Positions 38,882-48,781 of a stretch of DNA of 64,000 nucleotides are shown here, piece by piece. The notes beneath the pieces are model-generated. The model worked only from the letters and a program-made list of their open reading frames with translations. It was not told the DNA's origin and did not search any database. The first letter of the stretch is position 1, and each line of letters starts with the position of its first letter. Position numbers and translations under genes: made by a program. The stretch comes from Nematocida ironsii (lineage: Eukaryota; Microsporidia): contig LTDK01000141.1 of NCBI GenBank assembly GCA_001642415.1, forward strand, positions 1 to 64,000, read 5' to 3'.

Positions 38882-39325
38882 TTAGGCAGAAGATGCTTTA
38901 CCAGCTATTTCTTGAAGGTATGCATGGCCGGTCTGAGTGAGCTTTCTTCCTCCAAGGGATACCTTTGAAACGAGCTTAACAGTCTCCAATGACTGAAGAA
39001 TTCTTCTAACTAAGCTCTTTGATCCAGATACGGTGTGGGATGGCTTGTGTCCATTGTTTTTTGCACCCCCGTATGCTCTTGCGAACCACATTACACCAAA
39101 TCCGTACTTGCTCTTTTCTGGGTTGGTCAGCTCTTCCATGTAGAGCTTTCTTAAGAGAGAAGCAGCTCTTACGTGGTACCAGTCCTCGCTGACTGGAGCT
39201 AGCTCTCTTCCGTGGCCGGTTTTAATATGGTCCGCCTCTACTGGCTTCTCTATTTTCTTTTCCTCCTTTAAGGACTTTGAAAGAATGTCTATGAACTGTT
39301 CTGGGCATATTTCTTCAACTTTCAT
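38882..39325 (-). CDS. RPS19: 40S ribosomal protein eS19
   Basis: Component of the small ribosomal subunit head, needed for 18S rRNA maturation. The 147-aa length and the sequence fit the family throughout: FIDILSKSLKEEKKIEKPVE at the N-terminus, then LAPVSEDWYHVRAASLLRKL, and later RAYGGAKNNGHKPSHTVSGS and RRILQSLETVKLV. The end HAYLQEIAGKASS also matches. There is no intron. The start codon is directly preceded by CTGCCCCAG (39326-39334 on the minus strand), a C-run like those reported before microsporidian ribosomal-protein genes. Confidence 0.95.
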   Translation of the reverse strand: MKVEEICPEQFIDILSKSLKEEKKIEKPVEADHIKTGHGRELAPVSEDWYHVRAASLLRKLYMEELTNPEKSKYGFGVMWFARAYGGAKNNGHKPSHTVSGSKSLVRRILQSLETVKLVSKVSLGGRKLTQTGHAYLQEIAGKASSA

Positions 39326-39334
39326 CTGGGGCAG
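39326..39334 (-). promoter_or_regulatory. C-run immediately before the eS19 start
   Basis: Reads CTGCCCCAG then ATG on the coding strand. CCC-type motifs just upstream of start codons are described for microsporidian genes, especially ribosomal ones. The role here is inferred from position. Confidence 0.45.
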
Positions 39335-39531
39335 AAAAATTAAAAAAATTTAACAGTCGAAAGAAAAATGGCTCTGAAAAATACTAAATTATAAATAAAC
39401 TACACATAGTGCAGATAGAAAACATCAGAATACGCCTTAAACCACATAGAAGTACTGAGTGAGTATAAAATAATCAAACCTGAATGTATAATCTAAACAG
39501 ATATCCACTATATACAGAAACAACTTTAAAT

Positions 39532-40593
39532 TTACTTTTTCTTATGGGTTTTATACACCTGCATACCACATGAAACTAGCATTATGGCACCTAGAGAAAA
39601 AAACTCCATATTAAGTGAAATATTGCTCTCCTTGGCATCAGTGGCATAGTTTAAAACAATTGCAGGAATCACAAACCCAAGTAAAAGAATCTCTGATAGA
39701 GATAGAAATATTAAAACAGAGCTGAAAAATGCAAATATAGCAATAAACATGTATCTTTCAACATTTTTGTGCAAGAATTTATAAAAAATAAGCACAGAAA
39801 CAACTAAGAAGACAAGAGCGCCTAATCCTCTCTCAGCGCCAATAGACCATAGGTCAACTATCTGCATAACATACAGCGACAAAGATAGAACGCTTCCCAA
39901 GACAATCATTCTAAAGGATATATTTATGAACCAGCATAGGCTTATTGTCAGTAATAAACATATAATAGACGAGATAGCCATGCTATTGTTGTGGTTAGAT
40001 GTATATTTACAGATCTTCTCAAATAGAACATTCCCAAGTACTATGTTTACCCAGGGCATGTTTTTAATCTCTGTTATTTGGCGATATACTGTTTTAAATA
40101 AATAATACCATACAAGAACAAACGCATTTAACGTCTTATAGTCTACACCATATAATGCCATGTTGCACCCTATAACGAACATGGCGAGCAGGGCAATGTT
40201 TATATATTTCTTGTCCAGTGTGGATATTGCCTGGTCCTGCGTAGAGATTTTTATTCGGATGTCTTTTATTTCCTTAGGGACTGTGTTTAAAAGATAGCCT
40301 ATTAGTTTGTTTCGTAGCTTTATTAGGGCTTTTTTCTTTTCCTCAATGGTATATATTTTGTCCCTGCCGTTGTGGCTTTTTTCTTCTTTATGTGCATTAC
40401 TACGGCGATTGCGAGTAGAGCTTACTGATTTTGTATTATATGGTGTAGAATTTCGGGTTCTTAGCTTTGTTAGGGGCTTCTTTTTTTCTAGATTATCACT
40501 GTGCGCCTTCTTTGCTTCCACTGCGCTGGATAGCCTGTGGAAGTTTGCAAGAAGATACAGCGTAAGAATAAGGAATGTTCTTTTTGTATTCAT
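39532..40593 (-). CDS. Multi-pass membrane protein, unknown (353 aa)
   Basis: Not recognised. The N-terminus is a signal peptide (TFLILTLYLLANFHRLSSAV, residues 6-25). It is followed by a basic, Ser/Asn-rich lumenal-type segment to about residue 110, then about seven hydrophobic segments from residue 130 to the end (for example YINIALLAMFVIGCNMALYG and ALVFLVVSVLIFYKFLHK). The protein ends KTHKKK, a possible di-lysine-like ER-retention tail if cytosolic. It lies between eS19 and phosphoglycerate kinase on the same strand. A transporter or ER protein is possible but nothing more can be said. Confidence 0.72.
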   Translation of the reverse strand: MNTKRTFLILTLYLLANFHRLSSAVEAKKAHSDNLEKKKPLTKLRTRNSTPYNTKSVSSTRNRRSNAHKEEKSHNGRDKIYTIEEKKKALIKLRNKLIGYLLNTVPKEIKDIRIKISTQDQAISTLDKKYINIALLAMFVIGCNMALYGVDYKTLNAFVLVWYYLFKTVYRQITEIKNMPWVNIVLGNVLFEKICKYTSNHNNSMAISSIICLLLTISLCWFINISFRMIVLGSVLSLSLYVMQIVDLWSIGAERGLGALVFLVVSVLIFYKFLHKNVERYMFIAIFAFFSSVLIFLSLSEILLLGFVIPAIVLNYATDAKESNISLNMEFFSLGAIMLVSCGMQVYKTHKKK

Positions 40594-40991
40594 GTATAAA
40601 TATTTTTATAATACTTTATACATAGAGCAATTAATAAAGTGATCAATCTAGTTCGATCTAATCTAGATATAATGCACTAAGTGTTATAAAAACATCCAAA
40701 ACATAGAATATCCATGGTAAATAAAAATGAGTATTAAGGTATCTGAATATTTAACTAAATTCATCCAGAATATACTTTCCAAAATAAAAACTCATTAATG
40801 CTAGAAGCATTTAAACAATTCACATACTATGCGCTTATGTTCATAAAGTAAAAAATAATCCGAAATAACTTTAAAAGGCAATCGATACTTCTATAATCGC
40901 GTTTAACCTGAATTTTAAGCCGCTGGTTAATTAGTACATAACCTCATATAAGGGCCACTAAAAATATATATGAAAATTTTACTTGTTCCTA

Positions 40992-41001
40992 TAACCCGAA
41001 A
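40992..41001 (+). promoter_or_regulatory. TAACCCGAAA motif
   Basis: Exact copy; first of an inverted pair with 41149-41158. Confidence 0.4.
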
Positions 41002-41148
41002 TGTTCAATTTACTTTGTAAGAGCGCTACTATGGCATGATATGCAAGAAAACTGGCCGCATAATTTATGCACAGCATCTATTTCTTGTCTTTAAAGATTT
41101 GTTTAGAAAATGCCCTTTAACATATTGCCATTATTTAATATCACTTTA

Positions 41149-41158
41149 TTTCGGGTTA
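41149..41158 (-). promoter_or_regulatory. TAACCCGAAA motif
   Basis: Exact copy; second of the inverted pair, about 110 bases past the phosphoglycerate kinase stop. Confidence 0.4.
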
Positions 41159-41264
41159 TTATATAAAATATTATGAAGGAATCAGAATAATATGTTCATG
41201 TAGAGAAAAAACAAGTGATATCAAAAAACTTTTAATGTGTGTTACATGGCTTAAGAATGATTTA

Positions 41265-42566
41265 CTAATTCCTTTCTGATAGAGCATATACTCCAGGTAG
41301 GATATCTCCTTGGAGCGCTGCAAGAGTAGCACCACCCCCTGTTAGTATAAGATCAAATGCATCAGCATACCCAGCCGTATTTATGTATCCACAGGTATCT
41401 CCTCCTCCTGCGCAGAGAAGTGATTGGTCGCCTTGCTTGTGAAGAGTCTGCCTCCTAGCCCTCACAGACTCTAGCGCGGTTTCTGTTCCGTGCGCATATT
41501 CTTTTATTTCTGCCTGCCCAAGTGTTCCATTCCAGAAAAGCGACCTGGTTTGTACAAGAAGATCATTTAGCATGTTTTCGGTCATTGGCCCGATGTCCTT
41601 TATACTGGATACGTGCTTTCTGGCTTCTTTATAAGAAACTATGGTGAGATCCTCCAGTATATAATCAAGCGGATAGAAAAGAGAAATTTGCTCAAAAATG
41701 GCACTTTCTACTAAGTCCTCCACCATGGAAGATGCTGGGTGCTCTAGAAAAGGCACTGCTAGCAGTCCGCCAAGAAAGATGTTTGATGTGATTTTGGATA
41801 GATTTTTTACCATTTTGATTTTATCTTCTAGCTTGCACCCACCAATAATTAGCAGATCTATTGGCTTTTTCTCATTTATGTGGAAGTTTTTCGAATCTCT
41901 GCCGACTCGCAAGAATTTCTCTACCTCTCTGTTGGAAACACTTGAGAATGGCGAGTGGTCCTGGGTTGGCCGAGTATTTCTCAATAGCATGCTCACTCCC
42001 TGCATTTCCGAGTCTAGCAAAAGCCCAGCTACCTTCTCTAGCTTAACCTGTGTAACAGAATAGTCCTCTCGGTGAAGAACTGCAAATGCGTCATTCACCA
42101 TTATATCGCAATTATTCTTAATAAACTCATCAAATAGCTCCCGGCTCTCCACATCAGAAGAATCCTTTTCAACAGCAAGCGTGCGCATGTTCTGCAGAAG
42201 AACCCAAGGACTTCGTACCTTCTCCCTGGAGATATACTCAAATTCAAACTGGATCTTCACATCTGCATCTTTAAGACACTCGTTCAGCGCACACAAAACA
42301 GGAAGCATTGTTTTGTCTTGCGGGTTGTTTGGATCTTCCTCACACTCTGGCCTCCCCAAGTGCGATGCAATTATTATACTTTGCACATTCTTTCGCAGCA
42401 AATACTCAATTGTTCCAATGCTTCTCTGAATCTTGGTTTTATCAAGAACAGCCCCATCCTTCATTGGCACATTATAATCTACACGTAAAAAAACTCTTTT
42501 TCCAGCTATATCAACATCTCCCAGGGTTTTTTTCCCTGCGTATACTTCATGTGTCCATGCTTTCAT
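41265..42566 (-). CDS. PGK1: Phosphoglycerate kinase
   Basis: Glycolytic enzyme that transfers phosphate from 1,3-bisphosphoglycerate to ADP; a main ATP source for microsporidia. At 433 aa it is slightly long. Family motifs are intact: KRVFLRVDYNVPMKDG (substrate entry, residues 23-38), IIASHLGRPE, NDAFAVLHRED, LLIIGGCKLEDKI (nucleotide/phosphate lysine region), SLFWNGTLGQAEI, LLCAGGGDTCGYINTAG and LTGGGATLAALQGD near the C-terminus. The NOT4-like gene ends 34 bases upstream on the same strand, so its promoter must lie within that short gap or in the neighbouring coding region. Confidence 0.96.
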   Translation of the reverse strand: MKAWTHEVYAGKKTLGDVDIAGKRVFLRVDYNVPMKDGAVLDKTKIQRSIGTIEYLLRKNVQSIIIASHLGRPECEEDPNNPQDKTMLPVLCALNECLKDADVKIQFEFEYISREKVRSPWVLLQNMRTLAVEKDSSDVESRELFDEFIKNNCDIMVNDAFAVLHREDYSVTQVKLEKVAGLLLDSEMQGVSMLLRNTRPTQDHSPFSSVSNREVEKFLRVGRDSKNFHINEKKPIDLLIIGGCKLEDKIKMVKNLSKITSNIFLGGLLAVPFLEHPASSMVEDLVESAIFEQISLFYPLDYILEDLTIVSYKEARKHVSSIKDIGPMTENMLNDLLVQTRSLFWNGTLGQAEIKEYAHGTETALESVRARRQTLHKQGDQSLLCAGGGDTCGYINTAGYADAFDLILTGGGATLAALQGDILPGVYALSERN

Positions 42567-42600
42567 ATGTAAATATAAATTAAAGGTCTATTTATTAGTT

Positions 42601-43296
42601 CTACTTTTCTGCACATATACTTCGAACACTTGAAGAACCAGAATCATGGGCATCCTCAGTGGCTCTTCTGTAGAACGGATTGAACTGGCAGCTATCGTAG
42701 TGCTTCTGCGCAGCTACTGACTCTGGCTTAAATGAAAACAGCGCAGACAGCTCTTCTATATTTTCTGCATCACTGCTTCTGGGTCCATCAGAGGAGGTAG
42801 CCTTCTCTGTAGGCCGCTTTTCTTCTATAATTTTCTCTATTTTTGTCTTTAGTACAAACATCTGGTCTCGCGCAAAAGAGTCTTCGTCCCGGCCCTTTTC
42901 ATGCAAATAAAGGCATCCCTCATTGCTGCACTTAATCTTCCGAAGAAAAAACGAGCAATACTTCGTTGTCCCGAATGTGCAGCGAACTGTTTTTTCTCCC
43001 AGCATAAATCCATCCATCTCTCGAATGGCCTCAACGGCATACTCTTCTTTGAGATATGTTATGTATGCGCTGTATACACCTTCTGTTTGTTTTTCTGGCT
43101 TAGTTTCCTTCCGTCTACTAAGCACAATTTTAACTATCTCCCCAAACCCACCAAAAAGACTTTTAGAGCGCAACAAATCCTCTCTGGCAAACTCAATGGG
43201 TATCCCCACAGCGTACACCAAATTTCTCTGAAGAACCCGTACGTTTAAAAGATCTTCTCCCTCCGTATGTTTTCTTTCAATTGTCTCTGAATGCAT
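42601..43296 (-). CDS. NOT4/CNOT4-like protein lacking the RING domain (231 aa)
   Basis: Matches the central part of NOT4/CNOT4, the E3 ligase subunit of the CCR4-NOT complex. Residues 16-110 are the characteristic RRM (VRVLQRNLVYAVGIPIEFAR, GGFGEIVKIVLSRR, YSAYITYLKEEYAVEAIREM). It is followed by the C3H zinc finger (TKYCSFFLRKIKCSNEGCLY, then LH) and DSFARDQM. In other eukaryotes a C4C4 RING precedes the RRM. Here the frame opens only about 20 residues before it, and the next gene starts 62 bases away on the other strand, so there is no room for a RING. It may act only as an RNA-binding or assembly subunit, or the RING may be encoded elsewhere. Confidence 0.85.
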   Translation of the reverse strand: MHSETIERKHTEGEDLLNVRVLQRNLVYAVGIPIEFAREDLLRSKSLFGGFGEIVKIVLSRRKETKPEKQTEGVYSAYITYLKEEYAVEAIREMDGFMLGEKTVRCTFGTTKYCSFFLRKIKCSNEGCLYLHEKGRDEDSFARDQMFVLKTKIEKIIEEKRPTEKATSSDGPRSSDAENIEELSALFSFKPESVAAQKHYDSCQFNPFYRRATEDAHDSGSSSVRSICAEK

Positions 43297-43358
43297 TGTT
43301 ATATGTTACCGTTCTGTAAAAATAAATGAATTTTAGCTATTTGTTTTTTTGTTTTTAC

Positions 43359-44066
43359 ATGTCTAGTAAGGAAAGGTACAACTATTTTTGCACGTTCACT
43401 CCCGAGGGAAAGATTCTTCCTATTGAGGGAGTCATTCGGTCAACAGAACACGGGAGCTCCTGTGTTGCTGTTCGCAACAAAAACATGGCTGTGATTATTG
43501 CCCAAAGAACAGGAAAAAATGACAAGTTATTGGATGGCCAGAGTAAAATAAAGCAGATTGACACAAATCTGATCTATGTATATGCTGGTGTAACAAACGA
43601 TGGGATGAAGTTCCAGAACGCCTTAAGGAACGAGATACAGATTGCCAACTATAAATACGGCACGTCTCTCCCTATTTCCCATCTAATTGAGTCACAGCAG
43701 TTTAACAGTGCGCTTGAAATAATGCGCTATGGAAGGCGTGCATCTGGTATTTCTGTTATTCTTGCTGGTATAGACAAAGGGAAAATTTCTGTGATAGAAA
43801 TGGGGCCTACTGGAGAGGCTATTCCGTGCTTTGGCTCGTGCATCGGGTCAAGAGCACAGTCTGCCAGAACTATTTTAGAGTCACATGAAGGAAATATTAC
43901 AGATCTGTCAAATGAGGATCTGCTTTCTCTTGGTCTTAATGCCTTTAAAAATGCAGTAAATGACCAAGAAGTAATTGAAAATGGGCATTTTGACATTTGC
44001 ACGGTCTCTCTCACTGAAGGTGTAAAGTTTATCCCAGGATCTGAGGTAGAGGCGTCTTCTATGTAA
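43359..44066 (+). CDS. PRE5: 20S proteasome alpha subunit, probably alpha-6 (PRE5/PSMA1 type)
   Basis: Structural alpha-ring subunit of the proteasome core. N-terminal RYNYFCTFTPEGKI replaces the usual alpha signature and is followed by STEHGSSCVAVRNKNMAVII. The central DGMKFQNALRNE, and SCIGSRAQSARTILE near residue 175, match the alpha-6 group best. The Thr nucleophile of beta subunits is absent, as expected. The start at 43359 (MSSKERYNYF) is preferred to ATG 43326, which would add 11 hydrophobic residues from T-rich leader. Length is 235 aa, a little short. It is divergent from the NOT4-like gene with 62 bases between starts. Confidence 0.88.
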   Translation: MSSKERYNYFCTFTPEGKILPIEGVIRSTEHGSSCVAVRNKNMAVIIAQRTGKNDKLLDGQSKIKQIDTNLIYVYAGVTNDGMKFQNALRNEIQIANYKYGTSLPISHLIESQQFNSALEIMRYGRRASGISVILAGIDKGKISVIEMGPTGEAIPCFGSCIGSRAQSARTILESHEGNITDLSNEDLLSLGLNAFKNAVNDQEVIENGHFDICTVSLTEGVKFIPGSEVEASSM

Positions 44067-44446
44067 TAAATATCTTAATACTTTATTATTTCTTTCTGGA
44101 TATTGTAAAATCAATTGTAATCTAATAAACATACTAGTGCCAACATTAAAATTGAAAATCCCCAAAATAACTTACAGTAAATACATAAATAATATGCACT
44201 GCTTACTTTAAACACCATAAGCATAAAAAATCTAAAATGGATTCTATATTTAAGTCTTTATATGCCATGCCATAAACATTCTATTTTATTTATACAGAGT
44301 TTCTTTATATTGGCAAATTACTGCAGTCATAAATGAAATTCAACTATAAACAGCCAGAAAAATGGCCAAACTAGAACTTATTATTATACTTTATTACTGC
44401 ATACAATAGACAATCCGCTGATATTATTGCAATGAATTTTGGCTGT
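44067..44446. other. Intergenic region, 380 bp
   Basis: Convergent 3' ends. It holds TATAAACAGCCAG at about 44346 and TTTGGCTGTTT at about 44437. Related TGGCTGTTTATA sequences occur after two array genes (about 170 and 10878). Otherwise AT-rich. Confidence 0.4.
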
Positions 44447-44938
44447 TTAGTGCGCGCTCTCCTCCAGAGCAGAATGCTGAGCCTGTCTTCTTCCATAAAG
44501 AACTATTTTTATGTGCTCTTCTATTTCATATACAGGCATGTCTTTGCAAAACGCCAGAAGTGATTCTTTGTAGAGATGACAAAGTTTGTTAATCACTGCA
44601 TTCTCCCACACAACAAATTTGTTCTTATCCTTTTCTTCTTTTATTGATATTATATCGCTGTTTGATCCCGTCACACTAGCCATAGCAAGTGCTTTTTCTA
44701 CCACTGCTTCTGCATGCTTTAAAAGATTCTGGGCCTCAGTATATAGAAACGACCCTTCCTCGTTCTCCTCAAATACATAATTGCATATTTGTGCAACTGC
44801 ACTGCGCAGCTCCTTAGCCGACTTTATGTGCGGCAGCCTGCTTGCCAGCACTGATAAGTTCTTTTCTTCTGGATACTTCCAAAAAGCATTGAATAGATCA
44901 GCACTTCGAATGTCATCGAATAGTTTTCTAATACTCAT
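44447..44938 (-). CDS. Hypothetical protein (163 aa)
   Basis: Not recognised. It is soluble and mostly helical by composition (MSIRKLFDDIRSADLFNAFW at the start), with no signal peptide or membrane segment. The start at 44938 is preferred over ATG 44971, which would sit on the last base before the upstream gene's stop and add a Phe-rich leader. The Myb gene ends at 44972 on the same strand, leaving 33 bases. It has some look of a chromatin or transcription helper (WKYPEEKNLSVLASRLP), but no family can be named. Confidence 0.7.
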   Translation of the reverse strand: MSIRKLFDDIRSADLFNAFWKYPEEKNLSVLASRLPHIKSAKELRSAVAQICNYVFEENEEGSFLYTEAQNLLKHAEAVVEKALAMASVTGSNSDIISIKEEKDKNKFVVWENAVINKLCHLYKESLLAFCKDMPVYEIEEHIKIVLYGRRQAQHSALEESAH

Positions 44939-44971
44939 ACAAAAAAACAAATCGAAAAATACTTTATTCAA

Positions 44972-45724
44972 TTATTTTTCACCAGTTGCCAGTAAAACCA
45001 GCCCTGCCATGACTTCTTCTTCATCAGAAGAACTCTTCTTAGATTGCTCTGTGCCTGTATTCTGTATGTTCTGCAATGGAATGTTCCAATTTTGCAAAGG
45101 CGGAATACCTTTGCTATAATACATCTGTTTTGTTTTTAGTAGTTCATTATAAGCAGACTGCGCTAGCGCATTTAAAAGATTCCCACCCTCTGGCTGCGAG
45201 ATAAACATTGATGTAGTTCTTCTACGGACCCACCCTCTTTTTGAAGATGGCCCGCGTGGCGAATATTCATCATCCCCTCTAAACTCTGCGTGCGCAGATA
45301 TAAAGTCTCCAGAGATGCTATTGGCTCTTTTTGCCTTTAGTGCTTTCTTCTGCATGCTGCTGTTCCAGTGGTTTTTAATTGCGTTGTCTGTTCTTCCAGG
45401 AAGGTGCTTTGCAATGTCTGACCATTTGTTTCCATACTTTGTGTGCAGTGCTAGTATTATACTGTCCTCCTCTGCAGTGAATGGTGTCTTTATGATGTTT
45501 GGGTCCAGATGGTTGTGCCATCTTTCTCTGCACTGCTTTCCTACTCTTCCCCTTAGCTTTTTTGCAATATAGGTCCACCGTTTTGGGCCGAACGCTTTCA
45601 CAAGTGCTCGAAGCCTGTCGTCTTCGTCTCGTGTCCACGGGCCCTTCACCGGCATTTCTTCTATTTCCTCTGGAAGACAGTTAGTTATCTCCTTTTCTTC
45701 ATGACTGTTGTTATGTTCATCCAT
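44972..45724 (-). CDS. R2R3 Myb-type DNA-binding protein (250 aa)
   Basis: Two complete Myb/SANT repeats: residues 29-76 ([20 protein letters not shown], with [10 protein letters not shown] at the end) and residues 81-127 ([20 protein letters not shown], ending NAIKNHWNS). The spaced tryptophans are present, with Phe replacing the first Trp of the second repeat, as in many R3 repeats. The recognition helices ([23 protein letters not shown]) are almost those of animal c-Myb. This strongly predicts sequence-specific DNA binding as a nuclear transcription factor. The C-terminal half is low-complexity. TAACCCG lies 7 bases upstream of its own start. Confidence 0.93.
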   Translation of the reverse strand: MDEHNNSHEEKEITNCLPEEIEEMPVKGPWTRDEDDRLRALVKAFGPKRWTYIAKKLRGRVGKQCRERWHNHLDPNIIKTPFTAEEDSIILALHTKYGNKWSDIAKHLPGRTDNAIKNHWNSSMQKKALKAKRANSISGDFISAHAEFRGDDEYSPRGPSSKRGWVRRRTTSMFISQPEGGNLLNALAQSAYNELLKTKQMYYSKGIPPLQNWNIPLQNIQNTGTEQSKKSSSDEEEVMAGLVLLATGEK

Positions 45725-46670
45725 ATGAACGGGTTATCAACAAATAAAAAAAGCTAGAAATATAGTTATGATACAGTTGGCTGTCTTATTAAATGATCGA
45801 AAATAATTGGTCATTCTATTCCACAAATAAAGAAGTAAAATATGGGTCAGTCTATTTCTGTCATTCCAAAATCAAGCGAAGACCGGATTCATCGATTTCC
45901 CACCAATAGACAGCCAGTTTCATTCGCCAATTACTGTAAAATAATTTGTATACACTAGACCCTATACACTCTGTAAATACACATATTGGCATGCACAGCG
46001 TATATATACTCACACGCCTTCCGTAGAAATGAAATAGAGGGCATAGAGAAAAGCATATTTGTTTATACACATTTCTGTTTATATATAATTATTACTGGAG
46101 TTACCTAGTGTTTTTATTAGACTAGTAAAGTAGTGTTTATACAATACCTTCATTTGGGTTATATTGTTTGCATGGAAATGCTTCCTTTGTAAAATATCGT
46201 ATATTTGTTTACTATGCATGTATAAAGTAAAATATGAGAAATCTCTTCGGGTTATATCGGGTTTTACTTAGATAGATAATTGGTGGATATATTCTGGAAA
46301 AATTATTGGATAATTAGAAAAATAATTTAATGACATTTTTAATATATTTAATATTTAATTTAGAGCTGCTTCTAATAGAAATAAGTGAATTTGACTTAGA
46401 ACCCCAGATATTTTAGAATGAGAAATTAAGCCTTTAAATTTCGGGTTCTGTTCATATTTAAGGATATAAAAATATTTTATTGTTCTTTTATAATCTTTAC
46501 TGGTTTATTAAAATTAAAAATATTTTTCCAGTACTTTTTGCTATATAGATTTAGCGTACTGAAGAGCGCTCTATTCTACCTAAATACACATAGAAAGGCA
46601 CTCATTCTCAACACTGGCATAAATTGTTAGTATTTAACCTGAATTTTATATGCCTGGTTTTATAGGCCCA
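45725..46670. other. Intergenic region, 946 bp
   Basis: The Myb leader has TAACCCGTTC at 45728-45737. Further motif near-matches on the minus strand lie at 46245-46254 and 46440-46448. A 69-codon minus frame at 45861-46070 is cysteine-rich but not convincing. Otherwise AT-rich. Confidence 0.5.
45728..45737 (-). promoter_or_regulatory. TAACCCG next to the Myb start codon
   Basis: On the coding strand the sequence is ATAACCCGTTCATATGG followed by ATG. It shares the first seven bases of the recurring 10-mer, in the same orientation as the gene. Confidence 0.4.
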
Positions 46671-48761
46671 TCAATCCGTAGTCTCGGTTTCTTTAAGCAG
46701 TGCTACCTCATCCTTAACTGCCCAAGAAATGTTATCAAACACATCCTGGACAATTTTAGCAAGAGATTCATCGCCAATTAGCCCTTTTGGTGATAGAGTG
46801 ACTTTTTTGTCTTTATCCCGGATTTCTAAACCATCCTCTGTCTTAGTTAAGCTGAAATAGTTAGAAAGAATATGCGCCACCGTGTTCATACTTTCTTTGG
46901 GCATTTGGAAAGACCTTATAGAGCATTCATCCTCTGTGGGATTGCCCTCTTTAGTGCACTCTTCGCTTTCACACTTTATTGATTTCTTTTTATTCAACGG
47001 TATTTGCACCGAATTTTTCCCCAACACAGTATCATTAATTGCCTTTATTATACAGTTGGCAAGAACATCTGTTCTAAAAGAGCTCTCCCATTGAATTGTA
47101 ATGGAACCCTCCACATCTTCATATATATGCACTCCGTCCACTTCAATGCTTCTTCTGCTTTCAGACTCTTTTATTTCCGGGCTCTCATCAAATATCCTGT
47201 CTATCTGGCTTATCAGAAGCTGGAAGGAAACACCCTGCATCTTTGCCTTTTCAACTATTTTTATTTCAGAGATACCCAGTTTAGAAACACTGTCTCTCTC
47301 TACCACAGATACCTTTCCATCCTCTGCTATGTGCATAAATCCAGAAAATTCATCTGGCACCTCTGTTCCCAGATACTTTACATTTATTTCTCCGGTCCCC
47401 TTTATTTGAATCCACTCGCCGTTTCTTGGCGTATGCACCACCATGTTCTCGCTTTTAGATTCGCTTCTGTGAATAAGAGCACTTTTCAGTCTGTTCATCT
47501 CTGATGACTCTCCATGCACCAAAACAACTTCTGACACCTTGCACCCCTCAATAAATTCAGCGTTTTGCAAAAAGTCTACGTGCGCACTGAATGATATATA
47601 ATCTATAGACGAGCGAACTACAAGTTTGTTTCCCTTCAGCGATGTTATTTCATCCGGCTCGCAGAGAAGATCCTTTGCAAGCGTACCCTCCACACAATAC
47701 CCTGGTATAATACACCCGTTTCTCTTATCACCGCACCACATCTCAAACAAATCACGGGATAGCCCGTTCTGCAGCATACCTGGTGAAGCCATCATCACGC
47801 ACGGCCCTCTGTCTTCATACGCCTCAATATTCTTTATGCTTTGCACATGCTTAAAATGAAAAGGATTGCTTATCTCGGCCATTCCCTGTATCCTGTCATT
47901 CATCATGTTTAAATATGTTTGGTATACTGCCATAAACCGCTTTGCAAGAGCAGACGCATAAAGAATGGGAATCCCCTGCAAATCTTTTCTAGAGTCCCAA
48001 AACTCGTCAAGTATTAGCAATAGCTCCTGTGCCCGCCCTAAGGCAAAGACAGGCAGCAAGCACTTTCCTCCCCTCTTCACTACATCAGACACCCCAGTTA
48101 TAAATCTTGTTTCTCTCTCCTCCTTGCTTTGATGGCACTGCACCCCATACGTAGACTCGGATATAAGTATGTCTATGGGCATGGGTGGTATCACAGCAGC
48201 TTTCAAGTGCCGGTCCTCCTCCCGAGAATAGTCACCAGTGTACAACAAAGAAATATCTTCGTTTTTAACAAGAAACATGGCAGCTCCTAGCACGTGCCCT
48301 GCGTTGTAAGCTATTATTGTAATGTTTTTCAGAGGTATTTCCTGCCCATAGTCAATTGGAATAATTTTGTCATAGCACTGCGCAAGCTCCTTCTCTGTAA
48401 ATAGGTCATTCTCTGAGGACACATTAGACACTCGGACATAGTCGTTCAGCAACCATCGAAAGATTGCCCTAGTTGGATGGGTCATATATATTTTCCCCTT
48501 AAACCCGCTCCTTTCTGTAAAATATGGAAGTGCACCAGCGTGATCCAAATGAAAATGCGTAACAAGAATAACGTCTATCTCTGCTGGGTCAATTAAATCA
48601 AAAAATGGGAGAGATGATACTCCAGTGTATGCAGGATGCACCCCGCAGTCAAACATGACCGTAACTCCCCTAAACTTTGTGACTACGCATGATCTGCCCA
48701 CTTCACTTCCTGCCCCTAGCGGTAAGATTCTTGCTGCCGTCTGGCAAATAGTTGGATCCAT
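46671..48761 (-). CDS. YSH1: Cleavage and polyadenylation endonuclease YSH1/CPSF73
   Basis: The metallo-beta-lactamase/beta-CASP nuclease that cuts pre-mRNA 3' ends. The metal-binding signature THFHLDHAG is near residue 70; LLYTGDYSREEDRHL supplies the later Asp. SESTYGVQCH and LLPVFALGRAQELLLILDEF are typical of this subfamily, and VEVVLVHGES-like (VVLVHGESSEM) closes the nuclease domain. The C-terminal third matches the CPSF73 C-terminal region. The start at 48761 (MDPTICQ) is preferred. A longer frame to 48797 would overlap the divergent zinc-finger gene and adds only Ser/Phe-rich leader. Length is 696 aa. Confidence 0.94.
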   Translation of the reverse strand: MDPTICQTAARILPLGAGSEVGRSCVVTKFRGVTVMFDCGVHPAYTGVSSLPFFDLIDPAEIDVILVTHFHLDHAGALPYFTERSGFKGKIYMTHPTRAIFRWLLNDYVRVSNVSSENDLFTEKELAQCYDKIIPIDYGQEIPLKNITIIAYNAGHVLGAAMFLVKNEDISLLYTGDYSREEDRHLKAAVIPPMPIDILISESTYGVQCHQSKEERETRFITGVSDVVKRGGKCLLPVFALGRAQELLLILDEFWDSRKDLQGIPILYASALAKRFMAVYQTYLNMMNDRIQGMAEISNPFHFKHVQSIKNIEAYEDRGPCVMMASPGMLQNGLSRDLFEMWCGDKRNGCIIPGYCVEGTLAKDLLCEPDEITSLKGNKLVVRSSIDYISFSAHVDFLQNAEFIEGCKVSEVVLVHGESSEMNRLKSALIHRSESKSENMVVHTPRNGEWIQIKGTGEINVKYLGTEVPDEFSGFMHIAEDGKVSVVERDSVSKLGISEIKIVEKAKMQGVSFQLLISQIDRIFDESPEIKESESRRSIEVDGVHIYEDVEGSITIQWESSFRTDVLANCIIKAINDTVLGKNSVQIPLNKKKSIKCESEECTKEGNPTEDECSIRSFQMPKESMNTVAHILSNYFSLTKTEDGLEIRDKDKKVTLSPKGLIGDESLAKIVQDVFDNISWAVKDEVALLKETETTD

Positions 48762-48781
48762 AAAAATGAAAATAAAAAAAG

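Larger units (their letters stand above)
40594..41264. other. Intergenic region, 671 bp, with two motif copies
   Basis: TAACCCGAAA at 40992-41001 (plus) and 41149-41158 (minus) form an inverted pair about 150 bases apart. Otherwise it is AT-rich and empty. Confidence 0.55.

Noticed and set aside
45861..46070. 69-codon Cys-rich minus-strand frame
   Set aside because: No signal peptide, no recognisable domain, in ordinary spacer.
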